64,000 nucleotides of DNA from Mycolicibacterium neoaurum. GTDB lineage: Bacteria > Actinomycetota > Actinomycetes > Mycobacteriales > Mycobacteriaceae. Position 1 is the first letter of the stretch. Every line of letters begins with the position of its first letter. The notes beneath the pieces are model-generated. The model saw only the letters and a list, made by a program, of their open reading frames with translations, did not search any database and was not told where the DNA came from. The DNA lies in assembly GCF_036946495.1 (NCBI RefSeq), contig NZ_JAQIIX010000002.1:868001-932000 (forward strand). The letters run 5' to 3'. The translations under genes and the position numbers were made by a program. This document shows, piece by piece, positions 1-8,274 of the stretch.

Positions 1-263
1 AACCCGACGACGCGTTCGCGCATCTCGGCGGCGGCCTTGTTGGTGAAGGTGATGGCCAGCACCTGCCCGACGCCGACATCGCGGGCCGCCAGCAGGTAGG
101 CGATGCGCCGAGTGAGCACCGCGGTCTTTCCCGATCCCGCGCCGGCCACGATGAGCAGCGGGGATCCTTCATGCAGCACAGCTTGGCGCTGCTGTGGGTT
201 GAGCCCGTCGAGCAGCTGTTCGGTATCTGAACCCTGGGCCGGCGCGTCAAAAAGAGATGTCAT
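1..263 (-). CDS. pcrA: ATP-dependent DNA helicase UvrD1/PcrA, N-terminal fragment
   Basis: This is the N-terminal 87 residues of an SF1A helicase; the rest lies beyond the left edge. The protein begins MTSLFDAPAQ and carries the Q-motif region LNPQQRQAV, then the Walker A motif GAGSGKT, then the motif Ia region TFTNKAAAEMRERV. These motifs in this order are diagnostic of UvrD/PcrA/Rep helicases. In mycobacteria UvrD1 acts in nucleotide excision repair and is stimulated by Ku, whose gene lies 30 kb away in this window. It is divergent from the chorismate mutase gene, as uvrD1 and Rv0948c are in M. tuberculosis, and this favours UvrD1 over UvrD2. The ATG at 263 is the only good start before the divergent promoter region. 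Confidence 0.93.
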   Translation of the reverse strand, partial: MTSLFDAPAQGSDTEQLLDGLNPQQRQAVLHEGSPLLIVAGAGSGKTAVLTRRIAYLLAARDVGVGQVLAITFTNKAAAEMRERVVG

Positions 264-533
264 TTCGGTCTCGAATCTACCGCCGATGGGTGACAGCCGG
301 GTCATGCCCCGCGTGCTGGGGTGCGGTCACCTTTGCGTCGAATCGGCCGTCGGTGGCACACTCGATTCGTGCTCCATCGGCAGCGACGATTTTTCTACGG
401 GTACCGGTCCGCGGTGCCCGTGGTCTAGCTGCTTCCCTTCCAGCCCCGCGGTCCGCATCTGCGATCCGGGGCTCTGTTGTGTGAGGCCCCGAACCGGATG
501 AACCAAGACGCCACCAACAGCGAGGAGAACCCC

Positions 534-797
534 GTGAGTGCCGAAACACAGACTGCCGCAGATATCGACGAACTCCGCCTGGAGATCGACCGCCTCGACG
601 CGGAGATCCTGGCTGCGGTGAAGCGCCGCGCCGAGGTGTCGCGCATCATCGGCAAGGCGCGGATGGCCTCCGGCGGCACCCGGTTGGTGCACAGCCGCGA
701 GATGAAGGTCATCGAGCGCTACAGCGAGCTCGGCCCAGAGGGCAAGGACCTGGCCATGCTGCTGCTGCGCCTCGGCCGCGGCCGCCTCGGCCACTAG
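534..797 (+). CDS. Intracellular chorismate mutase, AroQ class
   Basis: Converts chorismate to prephenate, the first committed step to Phe and Tyr. The core (IDELRLEIDRLDAEIL, then KRRAEVSRIIGKARMASGG) is an AroQ-type helix bundle very similar to M. tuberculosis Rv0948c. It also keeps the C-terminal tail ending LGRGRLGH. In the tuberculosis enzyme that tail couples activity to binding of DAHP synthase, so weak free activity and activation by AroG are expected here too (family knowledge). I chose the GTG at 534 because a strong Shine-Dalgarno GAGGAG lies at 522-527 with a 6-nt spacer, giving 87 residues. An ATG at 498 would add 12 residues but has no ribosome-binding site. It is convergent with the dehydrogenase downstream. 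Confidence 0.92.
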   Translation: MSAETQTAADIDELRLEIDRLDAEILAAVKRRAEVSRIIGKARMASGGTRLVHSREMKVIERYSELGPEGKDLAMLLLRLGRGRLGH

Positions 798-806
798 TCA
801 ACCTGC

Positions 807-855
807 GATTTCGGCGCGGATACGTTCGGTCAGCGAGCGTATCCGCGCCGAAATC
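807..855. terminator. Bidirectional hairpin between convergent genes
   Basis: A perfect 18-bp inverted repeat (807-824 and 838-855) with a 13-nt loop fills the gap between the chorismate mutase stop and the stop of the convergent dehydrogenase gene. There is no T-run on either side, which is usual for mycobacterial hairpin terminators. It could serve both genes. Confidence 0.75.
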
Positions 856-856
856 A

Positions 857-2320
857 CTACGGGGTGAAGGCGATGTACTTGGTCTCCAGGTACTCCTCGA
901 TGCCCTCGGAGCCGCCTTCACGGCCGAACCCGGACTCCTTGATCCCGCCGAACGGCGCCGCGGCATCCGAGATGACCCCGCGGTTGACACCCACCATGCC
1001 CGCCTCGACGGACTCCGCGACGCGCAGCGCGCGGTCGAGGGACTGCGTGTAGATATAGGACGCCAGCCCGTACTCGGTGTTGTTGGCGGCAGCGATGCCC
1101 TCCTCCTCGGTATCGAAGCCGGTGATCGGCGCGACGGGCCCGAACACCTCCTCCTTCAGGATGCGGGCCTCGGCCGGGACGTCGGCCAGCACGGTGGCGG
1201 GGTAGAAATGTCCGGGACCGTCCGGGGCCACTCCGCCGACGGCCACCTCGGCGCCGCGGGACACCGCGTCGGAGACCAGGTCGGCGACGATGCCGAGTTG
1301 CTTGGCCGAGATCAGCGGGCCCAACGTCGACGAGTCCTCAAGGCCGTTGCCCAGCGAGTACTCGCTCATCCGCTTGACGAGCTTCTCGGTGAACTCCGCG
1401 CGCACCGCATTGGCGACGTGGAAGCGGTTGGCCGCCGTGCAGGCCTCACCGCCGTTGCGCATCTTTGCCAGCAGCGCACCCTCCACCGCGGCGTCGACGT
1501 CGGCGTCGTCGAACACCACGAACGGGGCGTTGCCACCGAGTTCCATCGAGGTGCGCAACAGCTTGTCGCTGGACTGTTTCACCAACGCCTTGCCCACCCC
1601 GGTCGAGCCAGTGAACGTCAGCTTGCGCAGTCGGCCATCGTCGATCAGCGCGGCGGTGAGGTCGCCGGGCTTGGTGGTCGGCAGCACCGAGAGCACACCC
1701 TTGGGCAGACCCGCCTCGTCGATCAGCTTGGCCAGCAGCAGCATGGTCAGCGGGGTCTCCTGCGCCGGTTTGACCAGCATGGTGCAGCCGGCCGCGAGGG
1801 CGGGGCCGATCTTGCGGGTCCCCATGGCCAACGGGAAATTCCACGGCGTGATGGCGTAACACGGGCCGACCGGCATCTTGGTCACCAGGATGCGTCCGGT
1901 ACCCGCCGGGCTGTGGGTGTAGCGCCCGTCGATGCGGACGGCCTCCTCGGCGAACCAGCGGAAGAACTCCGAGCCGTACTTGACCTCGCCCCGGCTCTCG
2001 GCCAGCACCTTGCCCATCTCCAGGGTCATCAACGTCGCGAGGTCTTCGCTTCGCGCGGTGAGGGTTTCGAACACCGAGCGCAGGATCTCACCACGCTCGC
2101 GCGCCGGGGTGGCGGCCCAGTCGGCCTGCACGGCGGTGGCGGCGTCCAGTGCGGCGATACCGTCCTCGGGCGTCGCGTCGGCCACCGAGGTGATCACCTC
2201 GTCAGTCGCGGGGTTGAGCACGTCGAACTTCTGGGAGGAAGCCGAGCCCCGCTCCTCACCACCGATCCACAGACCGGTGGGCACGGATGAAATCAACTCT
2301 GCCAACTTTTCGGTGCGCAT
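857..2320 (-). CDS. gabD: NAD(P)-dependent succinate-semialdehyde dehydrogenase
   Basis: A 487-residue aldehyde dehydrogenase of full family length. The cofactor motif FTGSTGVGKAL lies near residue 228. The general-base glutamate is in MELGGNAPF and the nucleophilic cysteine in GGEACTAANR, with the C-terminal EEVFGPVAPI motif also present. The TAANR signature after the cysteine and the overall sequence place it in the SSADH (GabD) group, which oxidises succinic semialdehyde to succinate in the GABA shunt. Other short aldehyde substrates cannot be excluded. The start ATG at 2320 leaves 50 bp to the divergent pgi start, so the two genes share a compact intergenic promoter region. Confidence 0.88.
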   Translation of the reverse strand: MRTEKLAELISSVPTGLWIGGEERGSASSQKFDVLNPATDEVITSVADATPEDGIAALDAATAVQADWAATPARERGEILRSVFETLTARSEDLATLMTLEMGKVLAESRGEVKYGSEFFRWFAEEAVRIDGRYTHSPAGTGRILVTKMPVGPCYAITPWNFPLAMGTRKIGPALAAGCTMLVKPAQETPLTMLLLAKLIDEAGLPKGVLSVLPTTKPGDLTAALIDDGRLRKLTFTGSTGVGKALVKQSSDKLLRTSMELGGNAPFVVFDDADVDAAVEGALLAKMRNGGEACTAANRFHVANAVRAEFTEKLVKRMSEYSLGNGLEDSSTLGPLISAKQLGIVADLVSDAVSRGAEVAVGGVAPDGPGHFYPATVLADVPAEARILKEEVFGPVAPITGFDTEEEGIAAANNTEYGLASYIYTQSLDRALRVAESVEAGMVGVNRGVISDAAAPFGGIKESGFGREGGSEGIEEYLETKYIAFTP

Positions 2321-2370
2321 ACATCCATCATGTACACCCTCGATCCCGGCACCGCACTAAGGTCGGAAGA

Positions 2371-4020
2371 ATGAGTGCTGACATCACCGGGACGGCCGCA
2401 TGGCATTCGTTGCAACGTCACCACGAGGCGGTGGCGCCGAAGAATCTTCGGGAACTCTTCGACGAAGATCCGACCCGCGGCACCGATCTCACGCTGACCG
2501 TCGGCGATCTCTACATCGACTACAGCAAGCACCGGGTGACGCGCGAGACGTTGGCACTTCTGGTCGAGCTGGCTGTGGCGGCCGGGCTTGAGGATCGCCG
2601 CGATGCCATGTACTCCGGTGCGCACATCAACACCTCGGAGGACCGTGCCGTTCTGCACACGGCGCTGCGGCTGCCAAGGGGTGCCGAACTCAGCGTGGAC
2701 GGCCAGGATGTGGTCGCCGATGTCCACGAGGTACTCGACGCGATGGGCACGTTCACCGACCGGTTGCGCTCTGGAGAGTGGACCGGCGTCACGGGTGCGC
2801 GGATCACCACGGTGGTCAACATCGGTATCGGTGGCTCGGACCTGGGACCGGTGATGGTCTACGACGCGCTGCGCCACTACGCCGACGCGGGCATCTCGGC
2901 ACGCTTCGTCTCCAACGTCGATCCGGCCGACCTCGTCGCGAAGCTGGACGGATTGGACCCGGCCACAACGCTTTTCATCGTGGCGTCAAAGACATTCTCC
3001 ACGCTGGAGACGTTGACCAACGCGACGGCGGCGCGGCGATGGCTGACCGCCGCGCTCGGCGATGACGCGGTGTCCAAGCACTTCGTCGCGGTGTCGACGA
3101 ACAAGAAGTTGGTCGACGAATTCGGTATCGACACCGCCAACATGTTCGGGTTCTGGGATTGGGTGGGCGGCCGCTACTCGGTGGACTCGGCGATCGGGCT
3201 GAGCGTGATGGCGGTCATCGGTCGCGAGCGCTTCGCCGAGTTCCTCGCCGGGTTCCATCTGGTCGACGAACACTTCCGCACGGCACCGTTGGCTCAGAAT
3301 GCGCCGGCCCTGCTGGGGCTGATCGGCCTCTGGTACAACAACTTCTTCGGCGCGCAGTCCCGCGCGGTGCTTCCGTATTCCAATGATCTGTCCCGGTTCG
3401 CCGCCTATCTGCAGCAGCTGACCATGGAATCCAACGGCAAGTCGGTGCGTGCGGATGGCACACCGGTCAGTACCGACACCGGCGAAATCTATTGGGGCGA
3501 GCCGGGAACCAACGGCCAGCATGCGTTCTATCAGCTGCTGCACCAGGGCACCCGACTCATCCCGGCAGACTTCATCGGTTTCTCCCAGCCGACCGACGAT
3601 CTACCGACGGCCGACGGCACCGGCAGCATGCACGACCTGTTGATGAGCAACTTCTTCGCCCAGACCCAGGTGCTGGCCTTCGGCAAGACCGCCGAGGAGA
3701 TCGCGGGCGAGGGCACCGACGCCGATGTCGTCCCGCACAAGGTGATGCCGGGCAACCGCCCGAGCACCTCGATCCTGGCCACCAAGCTGACCCCGTCGGT
3801 GGTCGGCCAACTGATCGCGTTGTACGAGCATCAGGTGTTCACCGAGGGCGTGATCTGGGGCATCGATTCGTTCGACCAGTGGGGTGTCGAGCTGGGCAAG
3901 ACCCAGGCGAAGGCGCTTCTCCCGGTGCTGACCGAGGACGCCTCACCTGCGAAGCAGACCGATTCGTCCACCGATGCACTGGTGCGCCACTACCGAACGG
4001 AGCGCGGTCGATCGGCGTGA
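2371..4020 (+). CDS. pgi: Glucose-6-phosphate isomerase
   Basis: Interconverts glucose 6-phosphate and fructose 6-phosphate in the cytoplasm (glycolysis/gluconeogenesis). It is 549 residues, the usual length. Recognisable family motifs are IGIGGSDLGP (phosphate binding), SKTFSTLETLTNA, the NMFGFWDWVGGRYS signature, ESNGKS, and GEPGTNGQHAFYQLLHQGT with the catalytic Glu and His. An in-frame extension upstream to 2287 exists, but the ATG at 2371 gives the conserved N-terminus (MSADITGTAAW), with GGTCGGAAGA just before it as a plausible ribosome-binding site. It corresponds to Rv0946c, whose neighbours in M. tuberculosis are also found here. Confidence 0.97.
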   Translation: MSADITGTAAWHSLQRHHEAVAPKNLRELFDEDPTRGTDLTLTVGDLYIDYSKHRVTRETLALLVELAVAAGLEDRRDAMYSGAHINTSEDRAVLHTALRLPRGAELSVDGQDVVADVHEVLDAMGTFTDRLRSGEWTGVTGARITTVVNIGIGGSDLGPVMVYDALRHYADAGISARFVSNVDPADLVAKLDGLDPATTLFIVASKTFSTLETLTNATAARRWLTAALGDDAVSKHFVAVSTNKKLVDEFGIDTANMFGFWDWVGGRYSVDSAIGLSVMAVIGRERFAEFLAGFHLVDEHFRTAPLAQNAPALLGLIGLWYNNFFGAQSRAVLPYSNDLSRFAAYLQQLTMESNGKSVRADGTPVSTDTGEIYWGEPGTNGQHAFYQLLHQGTRLIPADFIGFSQPTDDLPTADGTGSMHDLLMSNFFAQTQVLAFGKTAEEIAGEGTDADVVPHKVMPGNRPSTSILATKLTPSVVGQLIALYEHQVFTEGVIWGIDSFDQWGVELGKTQAKALLPVLTEDASPAKQTDSSTDALVRHYRTERGRSA

Positions 4021-4027
4021 CCCCTCG

Positions 4028-4093
4028 GCGCCGAGAGTGACGTAATAGCTGCTCCGGACACGTCGGGGGCAGCCATTACGTCACTCTCGGCGC
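4028..4093. terminator. Long hairpin downstream of pgi
   Basis: Two 25-nt arms (4028-4052 and 4069-4093) are inverted copies with one mismatch, separated by 16 nt. It starts 7 bp after the pgi stop and lies between convergent genes, so it probably terminates pgi and also backs up the second hairpin for the opposite strand. Confidence 0.75.
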
Positions 4094-4123
4094 AGGGCCG
4101 AAAGCGGGGTCAGGCCCGAAAAG

Positions 4124-4163
4124 CGCGTACCCGCTGTGCCTTTCGGCGAGCAGCGGGTACGCG
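4124..4163. terminator. Hairpin downstream of the collagen-like gene
   Basis: A perfect 13-bp inverted repeat (4124-4136 and 4151-4163) with a 14-nt loop begins 19 bp beyond the stop of the leftward collagen-like gene. With the pgi hairpin it makes a back-to-back terminator pair. Confidence 0.65.
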
Positions 4164-4181
4164 TCGTATCGAGATGCTGTG

Positions 4182-4706
4182 TTACGGGGCGGGAATGGTT
4201 GCGCATCCCACATTCGGGATGCAGCCGCTTGCGCCACCGGGGCCTGCGGTGCCACTCGGGCCGCCGGGTGCGAGCGAGCCGCTCGCGCCACCGGGGCCGG
4301 CCTCACCCGCGGGACCACCGGGAATGGCGCCGCTGGCACCGCCGGGTCCGGCCTCGCCGCCCGGACCACCAGGGATCACGCCACTGGCGCCGCCGGGTCC
4401 GGCCTGGCCTGCGGGTCCGCCGGGTGCGATGGCGCCGCTGGCACCACCGGGTCCGGCCTCGCCGCCCGGACCACCAGGGATCACACCACTGGCGCCACCC
4501 GGTCCGGCCTCACCAGCCGGTCCGCCGGGAATGGCGCCGCTGGCGCCGCCCGGGCCCGCGGTGCCGTTGACCGCACAGGGCGTGCCGTCGGCGTTCCAGC
4601 ACGGCGGTGGGGCGGGGGTTGCACCGGCGACAGGCGCGAACGCGATGGCCGCACCCGCAGCACCGGCAAAGAGGAACGGGGTCATCTTCGTCAGTTTCAC
4701 CATCAT
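4182..4706 (-). CDS. Secreted collagen-like Gly/Pro/Ala-rich repeat protein
   Basis: A 174-residue protein with a clear Sec signal peptide (MMVKLTK, then a hydrophobic Ala-rich stretch, with likely cleavage after AGA near residue 29). A short segment with two cysteines (PPPCWNADGTPC) follows. Then come seven tandem copies of a 17-18-residue unit of the form AGPGGASG-x-IPGGP-x-GE, and a C-terminus with another Cys pair (GCIPNVGC). Gly occurs often but not strictly every third residue, so a collagen triple helix is uncertain. No enzymatic motif is visible; a surface or wall role is inference. The leader peptide, matching terminator and absence of stops support this strand over the equally open but proline-rich frame on the other strand. 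It sits where M. tuberculosis Rv0947c would be. Confidence 0.8.
   Translation of the reverse strand: MMVKLTKMTPFLFAGAAGAAIAFAPVAGATPAPPPCWNADGTPCAVNGTAGPGGASGAIPGGPAGEAGPGGASGVIPGGPGGEAGPGGASGAIAPGGPAGQAGPGGASGVIPGGPGGEAGPGGASGAIPGGPAGEAGPGGASGSLAPGGPSGTAGPGGASGCIPNVGCATIPAP
4215..4559. repeat. Tandem 51-54-bp coding repeats
   Basis: Seven near-identical units of 51-54 bp encode the repeats of the secreted protein. Units differ mainly at two or three codons (Ala/Val/Ser, Pro-Ala/Pro-Gly). This is a likely site of copy-number variation between strains and of assembly collapse. Confidence 0.85.
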
Positions 4707-4769
4707 GAAATGAGAGTTACCACTGACTAAGTCGGGCTAAACATCGCCCGGATCGCAATCCTTTCGAGA

Positions 4770-5519
4770 TCACGCGAAGCGTTTGGTGTACTTGGGCGGC
4801 AGCAGCCGCATGATCTGGGTCAGCGGCGCCCATGGCCAGCTAGGCACCACCGCGCGGCCATTCTCCTTCTCGATGGCCGCGACCATCGCGCGCACACCGG
4901 TCTCGTTGTCGACCATCAACAGGGTGTTCGCCGCCTGCGCCGTCATCTCCGATTCGATGTAGCCCGGTTCGATCACGGTGACCCGGATCGGACCCTTGTC
5001 GTACTCGGCGCGCAGGGACTCGCCAAGGGAGGTCATGCCCGCCTTCGACGCGGCGTAGGCGGCCTTGGTACCGGGCACACCGGTATTGCCGAGCACCGAG
5101 GAGATGAGCACCAGATGCCCGCCACCGGCCTTCTGGAACAGCTGCAGCGCGTACTCGATCTGCACCAGCCCGGAGACCAGATTGGTGGTCAGCGTCGCGG
5201 AGTTGTGCCAGGGCTTGCCGCCACCGATCTGGTAGCCCTTGCCGATGCCCGCGTTGACGATCACGCGGTCGATACCGCCCAGTTCGTCGGACAGTTGCCC
5301 GAAGACCTGCGGGATGGCCTCATGATCATCGACGTCGAGTGCGGCGATGGCGACCTTGGCATACGGGTGCTTGTCGAGAATCTCGGCACGCAGTTCTTCC
5401 AGCCGATCGAGGCGGCGCGCGCACAGCGCCAGGTCACGGCCCATGGCCGCGAAGGCACGAGCCATCCCGGCACCGAGGCCCGAGCTCGCACCGGTGATGA
5501 GTATCTTCTGGCGGGTCAT
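4770..5519 (-). CDS. Short-chain dehydrogenase/reductase (Rv0945-like)
   Basis: A 249-residue classical SDR. The N-terminal dinucleotide-binding motif TGASSGLG is followed by the NAG motif (VNAGIGKG). The Ser-Tyr-Lys catalytic set appears as LISSVLG and YAASKAG, and PGYIESEM follows the active site. The substrate is not evident from sequence. It lies between the collagen-like gene and the ThrE-like exporter, as Rv0945 lies beside pgi and the Fpg-like gene in M. tuberculosis. The ATG at 5519 gives the standard N-terminus (MTRQKILITGAS). Confidence 0.88.
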   Translation of the reverse strand: MTRQKILITGASSGLGAGMARAFAAMGRDLALCARRLDRLEELRAEILDKHPYAKVAIAALDVDDHEAIPQVFGQLSDELGGIDRVIVNAGIGKGYQIGGGKPWHNSATLTTNLVSGLVQIEYALQLFQKAGGGHLVLISSVLGNTGVPGTKAAYAASKAGMTSLGESLRAEYDKGPIRVTVIEPGYIESEMTAQAANTLLMVDNETGVRAMVAAIEKENGRAVVPSWPWAPLTQIMRLLPPKYTKRFA

Positions 5520-5559
5520 GGCAGCAGGATAACCGAGTTAGATAGCTGGCCGGAAACCC

Positions 5560-6777
5560 TCAGAGTTCGGTCGCGGTATCGGAGCCCGCGCCTCGGCGTG
5601 CGAACGCATTCCACATGGCGTATCCGGTGGTGAAGCCCAAGGCGATCGACATCATCGACACCAACATCACCGTGACCGCCGCGCTGCCCTGCCCCGACGC
5701 GAGCTCGGTGAGGCCGATCATCCCGATCGAGCTCGGTACCAGCAGCCAGAAGCCGGGTGCCAGCATGACCTGGGCCACCGGCGTCATGGACAGCCTGCTC
5801 AGGGCCAGCGCGCTCAGGATGAGGATCAGTCCGCCGCCGAAACCGCTGACGTAACCACCGAAGACGGCGTTGGTCAGCAGCTGAGCACCGTAGGCGGTGA
5901 ACAGCACCAACGTCAGCCACGGCGCGAACCCGCGCGGCGGACCGAGATGCAGGATGATCCCGACGGCGTAGACCGCCACCCCGAGCCACGGCGCCCAGCT
6001 GCCCAGGGTGTTCACCGGCACATCGGCGAGCTCGGACCAGGTCAGCCCGAGCAGCTGGACGGCCAGCAGGATGCCCAGAGCCAGCTGGGCCAGGCGCATC
6101 AGTCCCGCCATCAGTCGTGCCGATCCGGAGACCACCTCGCTGGTCGACGATTCGATGACGGCCAGGGTGATGGCCACCCCCGGCAGGAACAGCGTCAGCG
6201 GCGCGATCAGCACCCGCAGGCTGTCGTGGCCCATGTGCAGGAGCCGGCCGAGGCTGAAGGCCACATAGGTCACCAGGAACGCGCTCAGGACGGGGAGCAG
6301 CTGGCGCAACGCCGGATTGCGGCGGGTGAGCAGTTCCAGCAGTCCGACCACCAAACCGAAGCCGGTCGCGGCGATCAGCGACACCACCGTCGGCTGCAGG
6401 ATCAAAGCGTATGCCGCACTCTGCAACCCGTAGCCGATGACGTTGACCCCACCGCTGAAACGGCGTGGCATGGCATGGATCCGGTCCAGCTCGGCCAGCC
6501 CCTCGGCCGGGTCCAATCTTCGCGTCTGGGCCTGTTCCACCAGCTCGCCCAGCGGGAAGGTCTGGTCATAACGCAACGCGGCCCCGCGGGCCACCGTCGT
6601 GTGGTGACGGTCGCCCGCTTGGATGAAGTTCGGCAACACGAGCACCGGACAGTCCGTTCCCTGCCGGGCAGCGACCCGCTCCAGCGTGTGGCGCACCATC
6701 GTCACCGGATAATCGGCGCTGAGCATCGCCGACCCGAGCCGGGCGATGAACTCGACGGTGGTTGTCGTATCAGACAT
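5560..6777 (-). CDS. Threonine/serine exporter family protein (ThrE-like)
   Basis: A 405-residue membrane protein matching the ThrE family, in which a soluble N-terminal domain (about 1-130, here with FIARLGSAMLSADYP and RFSGGVNVIGYG) precedes about ten transmembrane helices. ThrE of Corynebacterium exports threonine and serine using the proton gradient. The hydrophobic segments from about residue 140 onward (LILQPTVVSLIAATGFGLV, LLPVLSAFLVTYVAF, LFLPGVAITLAVIE) fit that fold. The substrate here is inferred from family only. Its start overlaps the end of the upstream MFS gene by 8 nt, so the two are translationally coupled. Confidence 0.82.
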   Translation of the reverse strand: MSDTTTTVEFIARLGSAMLSADYPVTMVRHTLERVAARQGTDCPVLVLPNFIQAGDRHHTTVARGAALRYDQTFPLGELVEQAQTRRLDPAEGLAELDRIHAMPRRFSGGVNVIGYGLQSAAYALILQPTVVSLIAATGFGLVVGLLELLTRRNPALRQLLPVLSAFLVTYVAFSLGRLLHMGHDSLRVLIAPLTLFLPGVAITLAVIESSTSEVVSGSARLMAGLMRLAQLALGILLAVQLLGLTWSELADVPVNTLGSWAPWLGVAVYAVGIILHLGPPRGFAPWLTLVLFTAYGAQLLTNAVFGGYVSGFGGGLILILSALALSRLSMTPVAQVMLAPGFWLLVPSSIGMIGLTELASGQGSAAVTVMLVSMMSIALGFTTGYAMWNAFARRGAGSDTATEL

Positions 6778-8260
6778 GCTGCGTTCCTTGCTTTTTGGAT
6801 GGTCGCAAGAACGCCAGCGCCACCGCGATCGCCAGTATGGGCACGGCTGTCAGCAACCATCCCAGCGTGTGGATGGCTTCGATCATGGCGATGTGCACAC
6901 CATCGACGACCTCGCGGGCGCGCAGCGGGTCCAGCACGTTGTGCCCCTGCGCCGACTGCAGCGCCTCACGCGCCTGCTCGACGTCGATTCCCGACGAGTG
7001 CAAGAAGGCTGTGGTGCCGACGAGCGCGAACACGGCCGGGCCCATCGAGTAGGCCGCCTGCCCGACAGCGCTTTTCACCGCAGCGACCGCTCCGCTCAAC
7101 TGCACGGGCGCGGCCTGCAGCATGACCGTCGCCTCGATGGTCTCCACCACCGCCGCGCCCACGGCGTTGAAGCCGACCACCGCGAAGAGCACCCACAGCG
7201 AACTGTCCTCGCCGAGCCGGGTCAGCACCAGCAGCCCGACGAGCAGCAGCACCAGTCCGCCGAGCAGTACGGCGCGCTGCCCGAACCGCACGGCAGCGCG
7301 CCCGGCGGCCGCCGCCGCAACAGCCGAAAGCAGTGCCGCAGGCGCCATCAGGACACCGAGCAACGTGGGTGATTCACCGCGCACGGCGACGAGATAGAAC
7401 GCCAACAGCACCGTCACACCGCCGGACAGGAAGTTGAAGGCCATCCCGGCCACGACGGCGGCGTCGAAGGGCCCGGACCGGAAGAGCCGCAGATCCAATG
7501 CGGGACTGGGAGCGCGCCGCTCGAAGAGCACGAAGGCGATACCGGCGACCAGGCCGATGCCCAGTACACCCAGCACACCCGCGCTGAGCCCGGTCTGTAG
7601 CCGAGACAGCCCGTAGACGATGGCAAGCAGCGCGACGGCCACCAGCAGCAGACCGATCACATCGAGGCGCCGGTCACCCCTCGGCGTCTCGGGCACGTAT
7701 CTGCGCACCATGACCAGCGCCACGACGGCGAGCACCGGGCCTACCAAAAATGCTGCGCGCCAACCGATGTGCTCGACCAGCAGCGAACCGATGACCGGCA
7801 TCGGCACCGCGACGGCAAACCCAGCCCCCAGGTGCAGCGAGATGGCCGCGGCTCGTCGCTCGGGCGGGAACACGACGTTGACGATCGCCAGCGCCAGCCC
7901 GAGCTGCAACGCGAAGGCCAGTCCGACACCGGCCCTGGCGACCACCAGCACTCCGGCATTGGGTGCCAGTGCCGCGAGTGTCCCGAACAGCATGGTGCCC
8001 AGCAGTCCCAGCGAATACATACGTTTCATGCCGTACTTGTCGCCGAGAGCCCCCGCTCCCAGCACCCCGGCGGCCAGGGCCAGGGTCGCCACGCTGGCGA
8101 CGAAGCTGGCGGTGCTCGCCGACAGCTGCAGTCCGTGCCGCACCGCCGAAATGTTGGCCGACAGGATCACCGGATCAGCGGAGGTGATGCTCGATCCCAG
8201 TCCGGTGGCCAGGATGGTCATCGTCGCGGCGGGACCGGACACCACGGTCGGACTGGCCAC
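6770..8260 (-). CDS. MFS transporter, DHA2-like (14 TM) efflux protein
   Basis: A 496-residue major facilitator superfamily protein. The first helices are followed by the loop motif GALGDKYGMKRMY (the MFS motif A region) and a conserved PMPVIGSLL segment. The number of hydrophobic segments and the length fit the 14-helix drug:proton antiporter group, but no residue reveals the substrate. It is the first gene of a two-gene leftward unit with the ThrE-like exporter, and its stop lies inside the exporter's first codons. The glycosylase gene ends only 15 bp upstream of its start, so all three may be cotranscribed. Confidence 0.85.
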   Translation of the reverse strand: MASPTVVSGPAATMTILATGLGSSITSADPVILSANISAVRHGLQLSASTASFVASVATLALAAGVLGAGALGDKYGMKRMYSLGLLGTMLFGTLAALAPNAGVLVVARAGVGLAFALQLGLALAIVNVVFPPERRAAAISLHLGAGFAVAVPMPVIGSLLVEHIGWRAAFLVGPVLAVVALVMVRRYVPETPRGDRRLDVIGLLLVAVALLAIVYGLSRLQTGLSAGVLGVLGIGLVAGIAFVLFERRAPSPALDLRLFRSGPFDAAVVAGMAFNFLSGGVTVLLAFYLVAVRGESPTLLGVLMAPAALLSAVAAAAAGRAAVRFGQRAVLLGGLVLLLVGLLVLTRLGEDSSLWVLFAVVGFNAVGAAVVETIEATVMLQAAPVQLSGAVAAVKSAVGQAAYSMGPAVFALVGTTAFLHSSGIDVEQAREALQSAQGHNVLDPLRAREVVDGVHIAMIEAIHTLGWLLTAVPILAIAVALAFLRPSKKQGTQHV

Positions 8261-8274
8261 CGGCCTCCTCGCTG

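Noticed and set aside
4215..4559. CRISPR-like array
   Set aside because: The repeats are directly adjacent 51-54-bp coding units without unique spacers, and no cas genes are present.
4174..4713. Proline-rich open frames on the + strand opposite the collagen-like gene
   Set aside because: They are the complement of a Gly-rich repeat, have no signal peptide or ribosome-binding site, and the - strand frame has both a leader peptide and a terminator.
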